Positions 1-7,186 of a stretch of 64,000 nucleotides of DNA are shown one piece after another. Where the stretch lies: assembly GCA_947259975.1 (NCBI GenBank), contig CAMYOD010000006.1, positions 102,482 through 166,481 of the forward strand, in the 5' to 3' direction. Numbering within the stretch: the first letter of the stretch is position 1; every line of letters begins with the position of its first letter. The stretch comes from an uncultured Gammaproteobacteria bacterium. GTDB taxonomy: Bacteria > Pseudomonadota > Gammaproteobacteria > HyVt-429. Made by a program: the position numbers and the translations under genes. Below the pieces are notes generated by a model that was given only the letters and a program-made list of their open reading frames with translations, was not told the origin of the DNA and did no database searches.

Positions 1-1
1 G

Positions 2-1681
2 CGTGGCCCGGTAAGTGTCGCCAACGTCGCCGCGAGTACCGCCCTGGTGATCGGCGACCCGGTGAGTCATTTGATGGAGCTACCCGGGGCGCAGACGGAA
101 GCGGAGGCAACCGCGCGCGTGCTGGAAGAGTCCCGTTTCAGCGTGACCAGCCTGATTCGCCGCGCCGCCGCCGATGTGACCAGCGCGCTGTTCAATGGTG
201 ATTACAAGATCCTGCATTTGGCCGGTCACGGAATTTACGAGCCGGCGGATGCCGGAAAACCACCGCGAGCGGGAATGGTGCTGGGTAAGGATTGGCTACT
301 CACGCCCCAGGTCTTCGGGCAGATGCGTAGCTTGCCGGAGCTGGTGTTTATCAATTGCTGTCACCTGGGGTTCATTGAGGGTTTCCCGACCGGTGATTTC
401 GCCGCCAATGTGGCGACCAAGTTGATCGAGATGGGCGTACGCGCCGTCGTAGCCGCCGGTTGGGCCGTGGATGACGCCGCGGCGAACGATTTCGCGGAAG
501 TTTTTTATGACACGATGCTGGGTGGCGCCAGTTTCGGGCGTGCGGTCGAGGAAGCGCGACGCGTCTGTTACCACAAGCACTCTCATGTGAATACCTGGGG
601 TGCCTATCAGTGTTACGGCGACCCGGCTTATCGGTTGCGCATACAGGGCCGCGGGCGGCGTGACCACGCAGAGCCCATGCCGGTATCCACCGGGCAGGCG
701 ATTAAGGTCTTCGACAACATCGCCACTCGCGCCAAACGCGAGTCCGATGATCCGGAAAGCAAGGCGGCCCTCGAGCGGCGTCTGGACGCGATCGGTTCCG
801 CTCTACCGCGTGTGTGGCGACAGAATGCGCGACTATTCGCGGCAATGGCACGGGCCTACCGTGAGCTGGGCCGCTTCGAACAGGCTGTCGGGCATTACGA
901 AACGGCGCTTGCGATCGAAAAGGCCGATTGTGGGCTCGTGACCATCGAGCAACTGGCAAACCTGCGGGCGCGCTGGGCCGTCGAACTTGCGCAGCAGGGC
1001 AAAAACGCGCCTGACGGCGCATCCCCCGAGTCACTGATTCATAAATCCATTGCCGAGATCGAAGGCCTGGAAGCGATTGCGGGCGCAACCTCGGAGCGGG
1101 CAAGTCTCATTGCCAGCGCCAATAAGCGTTTGGCTCTGGTCGTGCGTACCCGAACCGCACTCATCGATGCATTGACGGCCATGGCGACACACTACAAGCG
1201 GGCGCACGAGATCGCGGTGGCACAAAATAATCTCGACACCTATCCGCTTAACAATTGGCTCATGGCCTGGCGTTTGTTGTCCATCACAGGCGTCCCGGTC
1301 GCGGCCTTGAAGGAGGTCGCGCCGGCCGAGTCGCTTGAGTCATTGCATGATGTCGCGCGGGCCACTGCTGAAAAGCGCGACAAACAGCAACCGAGTTTCT
1401 GGAACTGGATTGTGCCGGCCGAATGTTTGCTTGTCCGCCATTTAGGCGGTGCGCTTGCGCGTCATAAGGGTGAGATTTGCGATAGCTATCGCAAGGCATG
1501 GTCGGGGAAAGCCTCGACGCGGCAGAAGCGCTCCGTCCTCGACCAGTTTGTTTTTCTGGTCGATGCTTTGACCCGCCTGGCGCCTCGCCGACCGAGCAAA
1601 AGCAAGGCCGAACTACTTCGGCGCAGCGATCTTGCGGCGCTCAAATGGATTCATGATGAGCTGGAAAGCGATCTCGAATAA
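2..1681 (+). CDS. CHAT-domain (caspase-like) protease, 5' partial
   Basis: The frame is open to the left window edge, so the listed GTG at 47 is probably internal and the gene begins outside. In the ORF numbering from 47, residues about 1-205 form a CHAT domain, a caspase-fold cysteine protease unit. The catalytic His lies in HLAGHG (His61) and the Cys in INCCHLG (probably Cys105, the second Cys, by alignment to the usual LSAC pattern). The domain ends in the typical WGAYQCYGDP motif. Residues about 210-544 are helical, with a TPR-like stretch near ARAYRELGRFEQAVGHYETA. CHAT proteases act in cell-suicide and defence systems and in some signalling complexes. The gene converges on a TIR gene 46 bp away. 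Both catalytic residues are intact. Substrate and N-terminal partner domains are unknown from this window. Confidence 0.85.
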   Translation, partial: RGPVSVANVAASTALVIGDPVSHLMELPGAQTEAEATARVLEESRFSVTSLIRRAAADVTSALFNGDYKILHLAGHGIYEPADAGKPPRAGMVLGKDWLLTPQVFGQMRSLPELVFINCCHLGFIEGFPTGDFAANVATKLIEMGVRAVVAAGWAVDDAAANDFAEVFYDTMLGGASFGRAVEEARRVCYHKHSHVNTWGAYQCYGDPAYRLRIQGRGRRDHAEPMPVSTGQAIKVFDNIATRAKRESDDPESKAALERRLDAIGSALPRVWRQNARLFAAMARAYRELGRFEQAVGHYETALAIEKADCGLVTIEQLANLRARWAVELAQQGKNAPDGASPESLIHKSIAEIEGLEAIAGATSERASLIASANKRLALVVRTRTALIDALTAMATHYKRAHEIAVAQNNLDTYPLNNWLMAWRLLSITGVPVAALKEVAPAESLESLHDVARATAEKRDKQQPSFWNWIVPAECLLVRHLGGALARHKGEICDSYRKAWSGKASTRQKRSVLDQFVFLVDALTRLAPRRPSKSKAELLRRSDLAALKWIHDELESDLE

Positions 1682-1699
1682 TTGGTTCACGCATGGAGG

Positions 1700-1720
1700 C
1701 AATCGGCACTGATCCGATTG
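1700..1720. terminator. Hairpin between convergent CHAT and TIR genes
   Basis: A perfect 7-bp stem (CAATCGG / CCGATTG) with a 7-nt loop sits in the 46-bp gap between two converging stop codons. An outer GGTTCAC / GCGAACC pairing with one mismatch nests around it. The position suits a shared transcription end, but there is no clear T-run, so factor-independent termination is uncertain. Confidence 0.4.
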
Positions 1721-1727
1721 CGGAAAA

Positions 1728-2585
1728 TCAGCGAACCGTGGCTGCTATAGATGCGGTCAGACGCTCAATGTCACGCTGAAAGTCAGGGTCGGGCCGCAGC
1801 GGCATGCCGTTGCGAAACGCGAGATCGCGAATGCTTTCCGGAAGCGCGTCGGGGTCAGGGATCTCGATCCCATGAATCAGCAAGGGAATCACTGGAATTT
1901 TGCGCTTGAGTGCGACCTCGATCTCGATACGGACATGGTCGGTGGGGCTGTCCAGGCGGCGTTTCCCCGTGTTACTGGTCGCATTCAACCAGGTGCTCCC
2001 GATGACCTCGATGAACACGCGGCAGTCCGCCAGGGCCTGGTCCAGGTGTTCACGGAAATCAACGCCGAGAGGAATCGAATCCACATCCTTGAATACGGCA
2101 TCGTGACCGAAGTGTTGGGTCAGTTGATCATAGATTCGGCCGATCACATATTCACTGTCACTTCTGCGGTATGAAATGAAAATGGTACCCGGCGCGACCG
2201 CGTCACCCTTTGTGGAATCGGGTGATCGGGTTGGTCGTGGCTCATCGCGATCGGACTCCTGACTGACGCGGCCAGCCGCACCCGCTTCAAGCGGCCTTAG
2301 GGTCAAATAGTCGGTCGTCTGAAACGCACGCAAGATACCGTCCACCCCCTTGGGCGGTCCACAAAGCAGCTGCACCGCCTGTCCTTCGTTTACCTCTACG
2401 GGAAGCTCGGCAGACTTGTAGAAATCGATCTTGAGCTGAATTCGGTGCGCACCGGCGGGCACGTCGAGCGTAACGCGCTGGCCATTGCGAATATCATCCA
2501 CATGCTGGCCGTCGACGAAGACCTTGAAGGCGCGGGCCCGGTAATTGAGGCTGGATTCCCTGTTGATTACGACATGTCCCGACAT
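1728..2585 (-). CDS. TIR-domain protein with N-terminal PEGA-like domain
   Basis: I start at the internal ATG (MSGHVVINR), giving 285 aa; the 34 upstream residues of the ORF look non-coding. Residues about 15-80 resemble a PEGA-like beta-sandwich (VFVDGQHV, VPAGAHRIQLKI). A low-complexity charged linker spans about 100-130. Residues about 134-280 form a TIR domain of the bacterial SYRRxD type (IFISYRRSDS). A candidate NADase glutamate lies in RIEIEVAL (Glu221 or Glu223). Bacterial TIR domains commonly hydrolyse NAD+ or make cyclic ADP-ribose signals in antiviral defence; that role here is inferred. No membrane segment is seen. The gene faces the CHAT protease gene and lies just inside the tRNA-Phe boundary. 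Confidence 0.82.
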   Translation of the reverse strand: MSGHVVINRESSLNYRARAFKVFVDGQHVDDIRNGQRVTLDVPAGAHRIQLKIDFYKSAELPVEVNEGQAVQLLCGPPKGVDGILRAFQTTDYLTLRPLEAGAAGRVSQESDRDEPRPTRSPDSTKGDAVAPGTIFISYRRSDSEYVIGRIYDQLTQHFGHDAVFKDVDSIPLGVDFREHLDQALADCRVFIEVIGSTWLNATSNTGKRRLDSPTDHVRIEIEVALKRKIPVIPLLIHGIEIPDPDALPESIRDLAFRNGMPLRPDPDFQRDIERLTASIAATVR

Positions 2586-2921
2586 TGAAGAGCACTCGCA
2601 CGAGTCGCTGATAAAATAGGGTTGTGCGTGGTGGAAGTATATCGAATTCTCATTTATGCGTCCGCCGGCAAACGCGGTCCGGATCAAGCGCGAAGATCAG
2701 AGATGGCTGCGCGATATATGATACTGTGCGCTGCACCGTGTGGCTTGCGACGCAGGGCGACGTCGGGAAAATGGTGGCCAGGGACGACGCGCAGGGATGC
2801 GCTAGTGTCGCGAGAGGCCATGGATGGCCGAAGCGACCAGAAGTCCTTTTAGTGCAGTTCGATTCTGGGCGAATCAAACCCACGGCGCGGGTTTATGATA
2901 CTGAATTGGCTGCTAGGAAAA
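2586..2921. other. Gene-free boundary segment with tRNA-Phe scars
   Basis: This 336-bp stretch holds no credible gene; the listed short ORFs show no recognisable features. It contains a second copy of the last bases of tRNA-Phe at 2766-2785. It also has, at 2854-2867, a 14-bp inverted copy of the tRNA T-arm (GCAGTTCGATTCTG). It looks like decayed junction DNA between an accessory island and core genes. Confidence 0.5.
2766..2785 (-). repeat. Direct repeat of tRNA-Phe 3' end (att-like)
   Basis: Twenty bases here are identical to 2916-2935, which cover the CCA end and acceptor stem of the intact tRNA-Phe. Integrases that use tRNA genes usually leave such a copy of the tRNA 3' end at the far side of the insert. 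The two copies are only 150 bp apart, so this would be a leftover attachment site or a remnant of a lost tandem tRNA copy. No integrase gene is in the window. Confidence 0.5.
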
Positions 2922-2997
2922 TGGTGGCCAGGGACAGAATCGAACTGCCGACACGGGGATTTTCAATCCCCTGCTCTACCGACTGAGCTACCTGGCC
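2922..2997 (-). tRNA. tRNA-Phe (GAA)
   Basis: The 76-nt minus-strand sequence folds as a cloverleaf. It has acceptor GGCCAGG pairing with CCTGGCC, a D-loop like E. coli tRNA-Phe, anticodon loop TTGAAAA giving GAA, a T-arm with TTCGATTC, and an encoded CCA. The anticodon arm (GGGGATTGAAAATCCCC) is the classic tRNA-Phe one. It stands at the border between the CHAT/TIR region and yggX-mutY. Confidence 0.95.
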
Positions 2998-3096
2998 ATT
3001 AGTAAAATCTTTCTTGCCCTCCCTGGCGTAACAGTGCCGGCTGCGTGAAGTCCCGGCCCGGCCGCGCTCCGCTTCCCTGGCCGGGCGTTCGCGGGG

Positions 3097-3121
3097 AAAA
3101 AGGTACGTTTAGTACCTTTTT
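3097..3121. repeat. Perfect 10-bp palindrome upstream of tRNA-Phe
   Basis: AAAAAGGTAC and GTACCTTTTT flank a GTTTA loop. It could act as a weak bidirectional terminator because both strands read out into T-runs. Nearby, CCCGGCC / GGCCGGG also pair. It lies between the intact tRNA-Phe and the 5' tRNA fragment copy. Confidence 0.4.
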
Positions 3122-3136
3122 CTTTCTCCCGCTCAC

Positions 3137-3160
3137 CCGACTGAGCTACCTGGCCATTAG
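3137..3160 (-). repeat. Copy of tRNA-Phe 5' end
   Basis: These 24 bases match 2979-3002, which cover the first 19 nt of the intact tRNA-Phe plus 5 bp of upstream flank. On the minus strand it lies upstream of the intact tRNA, so it is a truncated second tRNA start. Similarity continues into the flank (ATCTT). A tandem tRNA-Phe duplication that later lost its body would explain it. Confidence 0.6.
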
Positions 3161-3279
3161 AGAGAATCTTGTCTGTCCCCGGCGAAATGAACCGGTCACG
3201 GGATAAGGCCGGGCCGGGGAGGGCGCATTATAGAGGAATCGCGAAGGTGTTGTAAAAATGCACGTCGGGACGCACGGAT

Positions 3280-3555
3280 TCAACCCTCCTGCGGGGGCAC
3301 ATATCCCTCCGGGGCGGTGGAATCGCCGGTGAAAAAGAACTTTTCCATTTCCGTCTTGATGAATTCCTTCGCCTTGGGATCGAGCGGATTCAGCCGGTAC
3401 TCGTTGATGAGCATGGTCTGATGTTGCATCCACATCTGCCAGGCCTCCTTCGAGACATTTTCGAAGATTCGCTTGCCGAGTTCGCCCGGATACGTTTGAA
3501 AGTCCAGACCTTCCGCTTCCTTGTCCAGTTTTACGCAGTGCACCATTCGGCTCAT
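3280..3555 (-). CDS. yggX: Fe(II)-trafficking / oxidative damage protection protein YggX
   Basis: This 91-aa protein is full length for the family and begins with the conserved [10 protein letters not shown], followed by [13 protein letters not shown] and the [19 protein letters not shown] block. YggX protects Fe-S enzymes and DNA from oxidative damage and handles cytosolic iron. Its start overlaps the mutY stop by 4 bp, indicating translational coupling in a mutY-yggX operon, the same order as in E. coli. The pairing fits, because MutY is itself an Fe-S enzyme repairing oxidised guanine mispairs. Confidence 0.96.
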   Translation of the reverse strand: MSRMVHCVKLDKEAEGLDFQTYPGELGKRIFENVSKEAWQMWMQHQTMLINEYRLNPLDPKAKEFIKTEMEKFFFTGDSTAPEGYVPPQEG

Positions 3556-4619
3556 TCGGGCTTCCTCAATCGTTCCAACAATCGTTTGACCGGCGCGGCC
3601 AGGCCGCGCGCATCCGGGAGGTCGGGGTTATACCAGACCAGCCCCGTATTCTCCATTACGCCCTCTACTGGCCCCTGCAGACGCGCCGGCACCGGCGTGA
3701 TACGCAGTTGAAAATGACTGAAGCTATGCTGAACGGGCTTCCAGGGTGCGGCGGGTTTGATTTCGAGGCCGAGACGCTTGCGACCGAAGCTCCGCGCCTC
3801 GGTTATCGATGGGCATTCTGGCAGGCTCCACAATCCACCCCATAGACCGGACGGGGGTCGTCGTTCCAGCAGGACACGGTCCTGTTGATCGCGGATGACC
3901 AGCATCGCCGTTTCACGCTGCGGCAACGTCCGTCGCGGTCGCGGCGCCGGGAGTTCATCCTGCTCCGCGAAGCGGTAGGCGTGACAAAAGCGTACCTGGG
4001 GACAATCCGTGCAGACAGGTTTGTTGCGAGTGCACACGGAGGCGCCCAGGTCCATGATCGCCTGGGTATAGTCGGCGATCCGGACAGCGGGTGTGAGGGC
4101 ATCGGCGAGCTGCCAGAGCTCTTGTACCACCGCCGCCTCGCCCGGCCAGCCGGCTATACGAAAAAAGCGTGTCAGCACACGCTTGACGTTACCATCGAGA
4201 ATCGGGTGGCGTTGCCCGCGAGTAAACGCGAGGATGGCGCCGGCGGTGGAGCGGCCGATGCCGGGCAGGGCCACTACCGCGTGAAAGTCGCGCGGGAATG
4301 TGCCGGCGTGTTGGTCGACGATGATACGCGCCGCTTTGTGCAGATTGCGGGCGCGGGCGTAATAACCCAGCCCGGTCCATAAGTGCAGCACGTCGTCGAG
4401 ATTCGCCTCGGCCAGGGACGCGATCGTTGGGAAACGTTTTATGAAGCGCTGGTAATAGGGAATGACAGTCGCGACCTGGGTCTGCTGCAGCATGATCTCT
4501 GAGATCCATACCCCATAGGCATCGGTGCGTTGCTGCCAGGGCAGGTGTTTGCGGCCGTGGCGATCGAACCAGGCCAGAAGCCGGTCACTGAAGCCGTCGT
4601 GATCAGCGAGGCTGCGCAT
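3552..4619 (-). CDS. mutY: A/G-specific adenine glycosylase MutY
   Basis: The enzyme removes adenine mispaired with 8-oxoguanine in base excision repair. At 355 aa it is of normal length. It shows the HhH-GPD fold with EIMLQQTQ (Glu41), [10 protein letters not shown] and catalytic Asp142 in PILDGNV. Four cysteines ligate the 4Fe-4S cluster (C196, C203, C206, C212). A C-terminal NUDIX-like domain from about 230 ([19 protein letters not shown]) recognises 8-oxoG. It overlaps yggX and begins 3 bp after the stop of the upstream redox fusion gene, so all three may share a transcript. Confidence 0.97.
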   Translation of the reverse strand: MRSLADHDGFSDRLLAWFDRHGRKHLPWQQRTDAYGVWISEIMLQQTQVATVIPYYQRFIKRFPTIASLAEANLDDVLHLWTGLGYYARARNLHKAARIIVDQHAGTFPRDFHAVVALPGIGRSTAGAILAFTRGQRHPILDGNVKRVLTRFFRIAGWPGEAAVVQELWQLADALTPAVRIADYTQAIMDLGASVCTRNKPVCTDCPQVRFCHAYRFAEQDELPAPRPRRTLPQRETAMLVIRDQQDRVLLERRPPSGLWGGLWSLPECPSITEARSFGRKRLGLEIKPAAPWKPVQHSFSHFQLRITPVPARLQGPVEGVMENTGLVWYNPDLPDARGLAAPVKRLLERLRKPE

Positions 4620-4622
4620 GTC

Positions 4623-6110
4623 TCACGCCACGAATAGCTGGTCGTCAGGCAAGCCGCCGGCACGGAAATGATCGCGCGCAACGTCGCCGATTGGCGCCGG
4701 TCCCGCGACATAAATATCAAAATCCGCCATATCCGAGTGACTTCGCGTGACGGTGGCGAGCTGGCGTGCCAGGGTGTCTGCAGAAACCCTGGCATCATCA
4801 CCGGCATCCGCCAGCAGAGGTGTGTAGCTGAAGTTGTCCAGGGCGTCGGTCCAGGCGCGACAGAGATTGTTCAGATAGTGGCCATGCGGTGACGTGGTAA
4901 TCCAATATAAATGCAGATATTCGGCGGCATCCACCGCCATGGCATGCTCGATCAGACTCTTGATCGGACCGAAACCGGTCTCGTAGGCGACGAAGATCAG
5001 TGCACGACCGGTGTTTTCCCGCAACAGAAAGTCCCCCGCCGGACCGACGATGGTAAGGGCGTCGCCATGATGTAAGGCGTTGAACAACTCATCCGTATCA
5101 TCGCTATCATGTGGTCGTGGGATGTGGAATTGCAGGTTCCGGTCATCGCAGGGACAGCTGGCGATGGGATAGCTCGTCGGCGGACTGTCCGCGAGGCGCA
5201 GCTCCGCGTTTTGTCCTGCCAGGAATCGCAAACGCGCGGTCTCCGGCGTGCGCACATGGACGAGCAAGACGTCGTCGGTGGGATGTTCGAGCATTTTTAC
5301 CGACCCGGTGATCGTCTGTTGTGCGACGTCATCTGCACCCGCGGCCTCGAACGTCTTGAGGACCAGTTCGCTGACCGCGGTATGTGAGCACATGAGCACC
5401 GCGCCCTCTGCCGCCTCGATATCGGAAAGTTGATAAGGCGTTTCCCGCAACTTCTTCACTTCGCCGGATACCACCGTCGCCTTGCAGAGACCGCAATGGC
5501 CGTCGCGGCAACCGTAGTTGGGTGCGCAGCCTGCGCGCAGGGCCGACTCGAGCAGGGAATCGTTACCCTCAACAAAGAATTCATGCCCCGACGGCAGGAT
5601 CTGCACCTGCGCGGCCATGATGCGCAGTAAGGTATCCTTGGCCACGAGCTGTTCGGCATCCGCGCTGGGACTGGTCTGCGCCTCCAGGGTCTGTAGAAAC
5701 CAGGCTTGAAAGTCGTGCAAGCCGTCGCCGAGAGTGCTTGCGTCTGCTACCGTTAGATTGGCGAGGCGGTGCTTGAGCATGTCTGTCAGTTCGGCATAGT
5801 GACTCACCTGTACCTTGGCCTTGGCGAGTTCCTTGCTCAGCGTCGTCAATCGCTTGGCCAATACCTCGGCGTCGGGCAGGACAGCGGTGGTCTGAATCGC
5901 GCGGGTGAAGGCCTCGTCCTTGATCTTCTGCATGCGTTCGAGGACGCGGTTATCTTCGATTTGTGTGTCCGGGTAGGCGCGGCGCAACTCTTCGATTTCG
6001 ATCATGCCTTCGAAGGTCGTGAGTTCGCCGGCACGGATCTTTTTCTGCAGCACGCCGCGGGTGACACCGACGAGCCGGGCGGCGCGTGAAAGGTTCAGAT
6101 AGCGAGCCAT
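4623..6110 (-). CDS. Fusion: HTH-like + coiled coil + 2Fe-2S ferredoxin + FNR-like reductase
   Basis: The 495-aa protein has four parts. Residues about 3-48 resemble an excisionase/MerR-type helix-turn-helix (LSRAARLVGVTRGVLQKKIRAGEL). About 55-120 is charged and heptad-like, probably a coiled coil. About 168-255 is a plant-type 2Fe-2S ferredoxin domain with C201-x4-C206-x2-C209 and C241. About 265-490 is a ferredoxin-reductase-like module with a flavin-site motif SYPIAS and a nucleotide-site motif near VAYETGFGPIKSLI. The usual RxYS arginine of the flavin site is absent. The C-terminal half looks like an NAD(P)H-dependent electron donor for an oxygenase or reductase; the N-terminal half suggests DNA or protein binding. 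A redox-responsive regulator is inference. It is the first gene of a run with mutY and yggX. Confidence 0.75.
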   Translation of the reverse strand: MARYLNLSRAARLVGVTRGVLQKKIRAGELTTFEGMIEIEELRRAYPDTQIEDNRVLERMQKIKDEAFTRAIQTTAVLPDAEVLAKRLTTLSKELAKAKVQVSHYAELTDMLKHRLANLTVADASTLGDGLHDFQAWFLQTLEAQTSPSADAEQLVAKDTLLRIMAAQVQILPSGHEFFVEGNDSLLESALRAGCAPNYGCRDGHCGLCKATVVSGEVKKLRETPYQLSDIEAAEGAVLMCSHTAVSELVLKTFEAAGADDVAQQTITGSVKMLEHPTDDVLLVHVRTPETARLRFLAGQNAELRLADSPPTSYPIASCPCDDRNLQFHIPRPHDSDDTDELFNALHHGDALTIVGPAGDFLLRENTGRALIFVAYETGFGPIKSLIEHAMAVDAAEYLHLYWITTSPHGHYLNNLCRAWTDALDNFSYTPLLADAGDDARVSADTLARQLATVTRSHSDMADFDIYVAGPAPIGDVARDHFRAGGLPDDQLFVA

Positions 6111-6289
6111 GACGATATACTAACCGCGAACAAACCAGCTGTCCGTTCCGTCGAGTGATTTGACCGCCGCAAATCGGTTTATTGGATGGCGGCTGTTGGT
6201 CCTTGATTGTGCCCATGCGGGCGAGGCGCCGCAAGGGCGGCTTATTAATTGCCCGCGTGAAGTTCTGGTCCTGGTTGATCCAGTACGTC

Positions 6290-6721
6290 TTAGCTGACGG
6301 TCGCTGCTAGTCGCTTTACCAGGGTAAGTTCATTGTAGCCGTCATCCGTGCGATGGTAGCGTAACTCGTCGAACAATGTATGCAGGAGGTGCACACCCAT
6401 GCCGCCAACCGGTCGATTATGCAAAGGTACAGTCGTCCGTTCGAGCGCGCGATTGGTCGGATCGAAGGCCGGCGCACGATCCCGCAGCACGATTGTCACC
6501 GTGTCATTCGCTACTTGCATGGCGATTTCGATATCGCCCGCGTTGTGACGATAGCCATGGACGATGATGTTGGTGACCGCCTCGTCTACCGCGAGCCGGA
6601 GATCGTTAGTAACAGACGCCGTGGCGCCCACCTCCATTGCCGTAGTCTCAATAAAGCGACGTACTTCGGCTAGTCGATCGAGATCGGCCGGCACGGCTAT
6701 GTGCCGGTTAACGGGTGTCAC
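6290..6721 (-). CDS. RsbW-like serine kinase / anti-sigma factor (HATPase)
   Basis: The 143-aa protein is a GHKL ATPase of the anti-sigma kinase type, with the N-box DEAVTNIIVHGY (Asn51) and the G-box PVGGMGVHL. Such proteins bind a sigma factor or other target and phosphorylate a STAS antagonist. It lies 17 bp after the STAS gene and follows the PP2C phosphatase gene, making a complete partner-switching trio on the minus strand. No sigma factor gene is adjacent, so the output target is unknown. Confidence 0.88.
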   Translation of the reverse strand: MTPVNRHIAVPADLDRLAEVRRFIETTAMEVGATASVTNDLRLAVDEAVTNIIVHGYRHNAGDIEIAMQVANDTVTIVLRDRAPAFDPTNRALERTTVPLHNRPVGGMGVHLLHTLFDELRYHRTDDGYNELTLVKRLAATVS

Positions 6722-6738
6722 TAGGTGTTCGGACTTCG

Positions 6739-7116
6739 TTAGAACGAATCTACCGCCTCGCGAAGATCGTCATGAATATTCAGGTAAGCATCGAAACCCA
6801 GGGTCTTGAAGATCTTACGGACATCGTCGGAGGCGCCGAGTATCTGCAGGTGCGGTGCCTTGGCCTCGCCGACTTGTGGTACACCACCATGGAGCGAGTT
6901 GTAAATCACGTGCAGCGCGCGAAAACCCGCACTGGCCATATAGTCCACCTTTGCTAGATCCAGCAGCACATCCTTTGCGCCCGCTTCAATCACTTCGCTT
7001 GCTCGTGTTTCCAAATCACCTGCATTGCTCGCATCGACCTGTCCTGTGATGTGCAGGACCGACACGGGCACACGGCCTTCCATTTGGGATACGGAAATAT
7101 CTAAACCGTTACTCAT
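6739..7116 (-). CDS. STAS-domain anti-sigma factor antagonist
   Basis: The 125-aa single STAS domain includes the conserved phosphorylation loop VDYMASAGFRAL, with Ser62 the likely target serine. In partner switching, the unphosphorylated form sequesters the HATPase kinase. Its gene lies between the SpoIIE-like phosphatase and the kinase. A good ribosome site (GGGAGG) precedes the ATG. Confidence 0.9.
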   Translation of the reverse strand: MSNGLDISVSQMEGRVPVSVLHITGQVDASNAGDLETRASEVIEAGAKDVLLDLAKVDYMASAGFRALHVIYNSLHGGVPQVGEAKAPHLQILGASDDVRKIFKTLGFDAYLNIHDDLREAVDSF

Positions 7117-7186
7117 GATGCAGAACCTCCCTACAGTTCTTAATTGCTCTTGAAAAATAAATTGATACCGGTATCGCGCTCATGCA

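Noticed and set aside
2624-2986. Short plus-strand ORFs over the tRNA-Phe region
   Set aside because: They read through the tRNA and repeat fragments and show no protein features.
3097-3121. Confident rho-independent terminator
   Set aside because: The stem is AT-rich at its base and it lies upstream of the tRNA rather than after a gene, so it is listed only as a palindrome.
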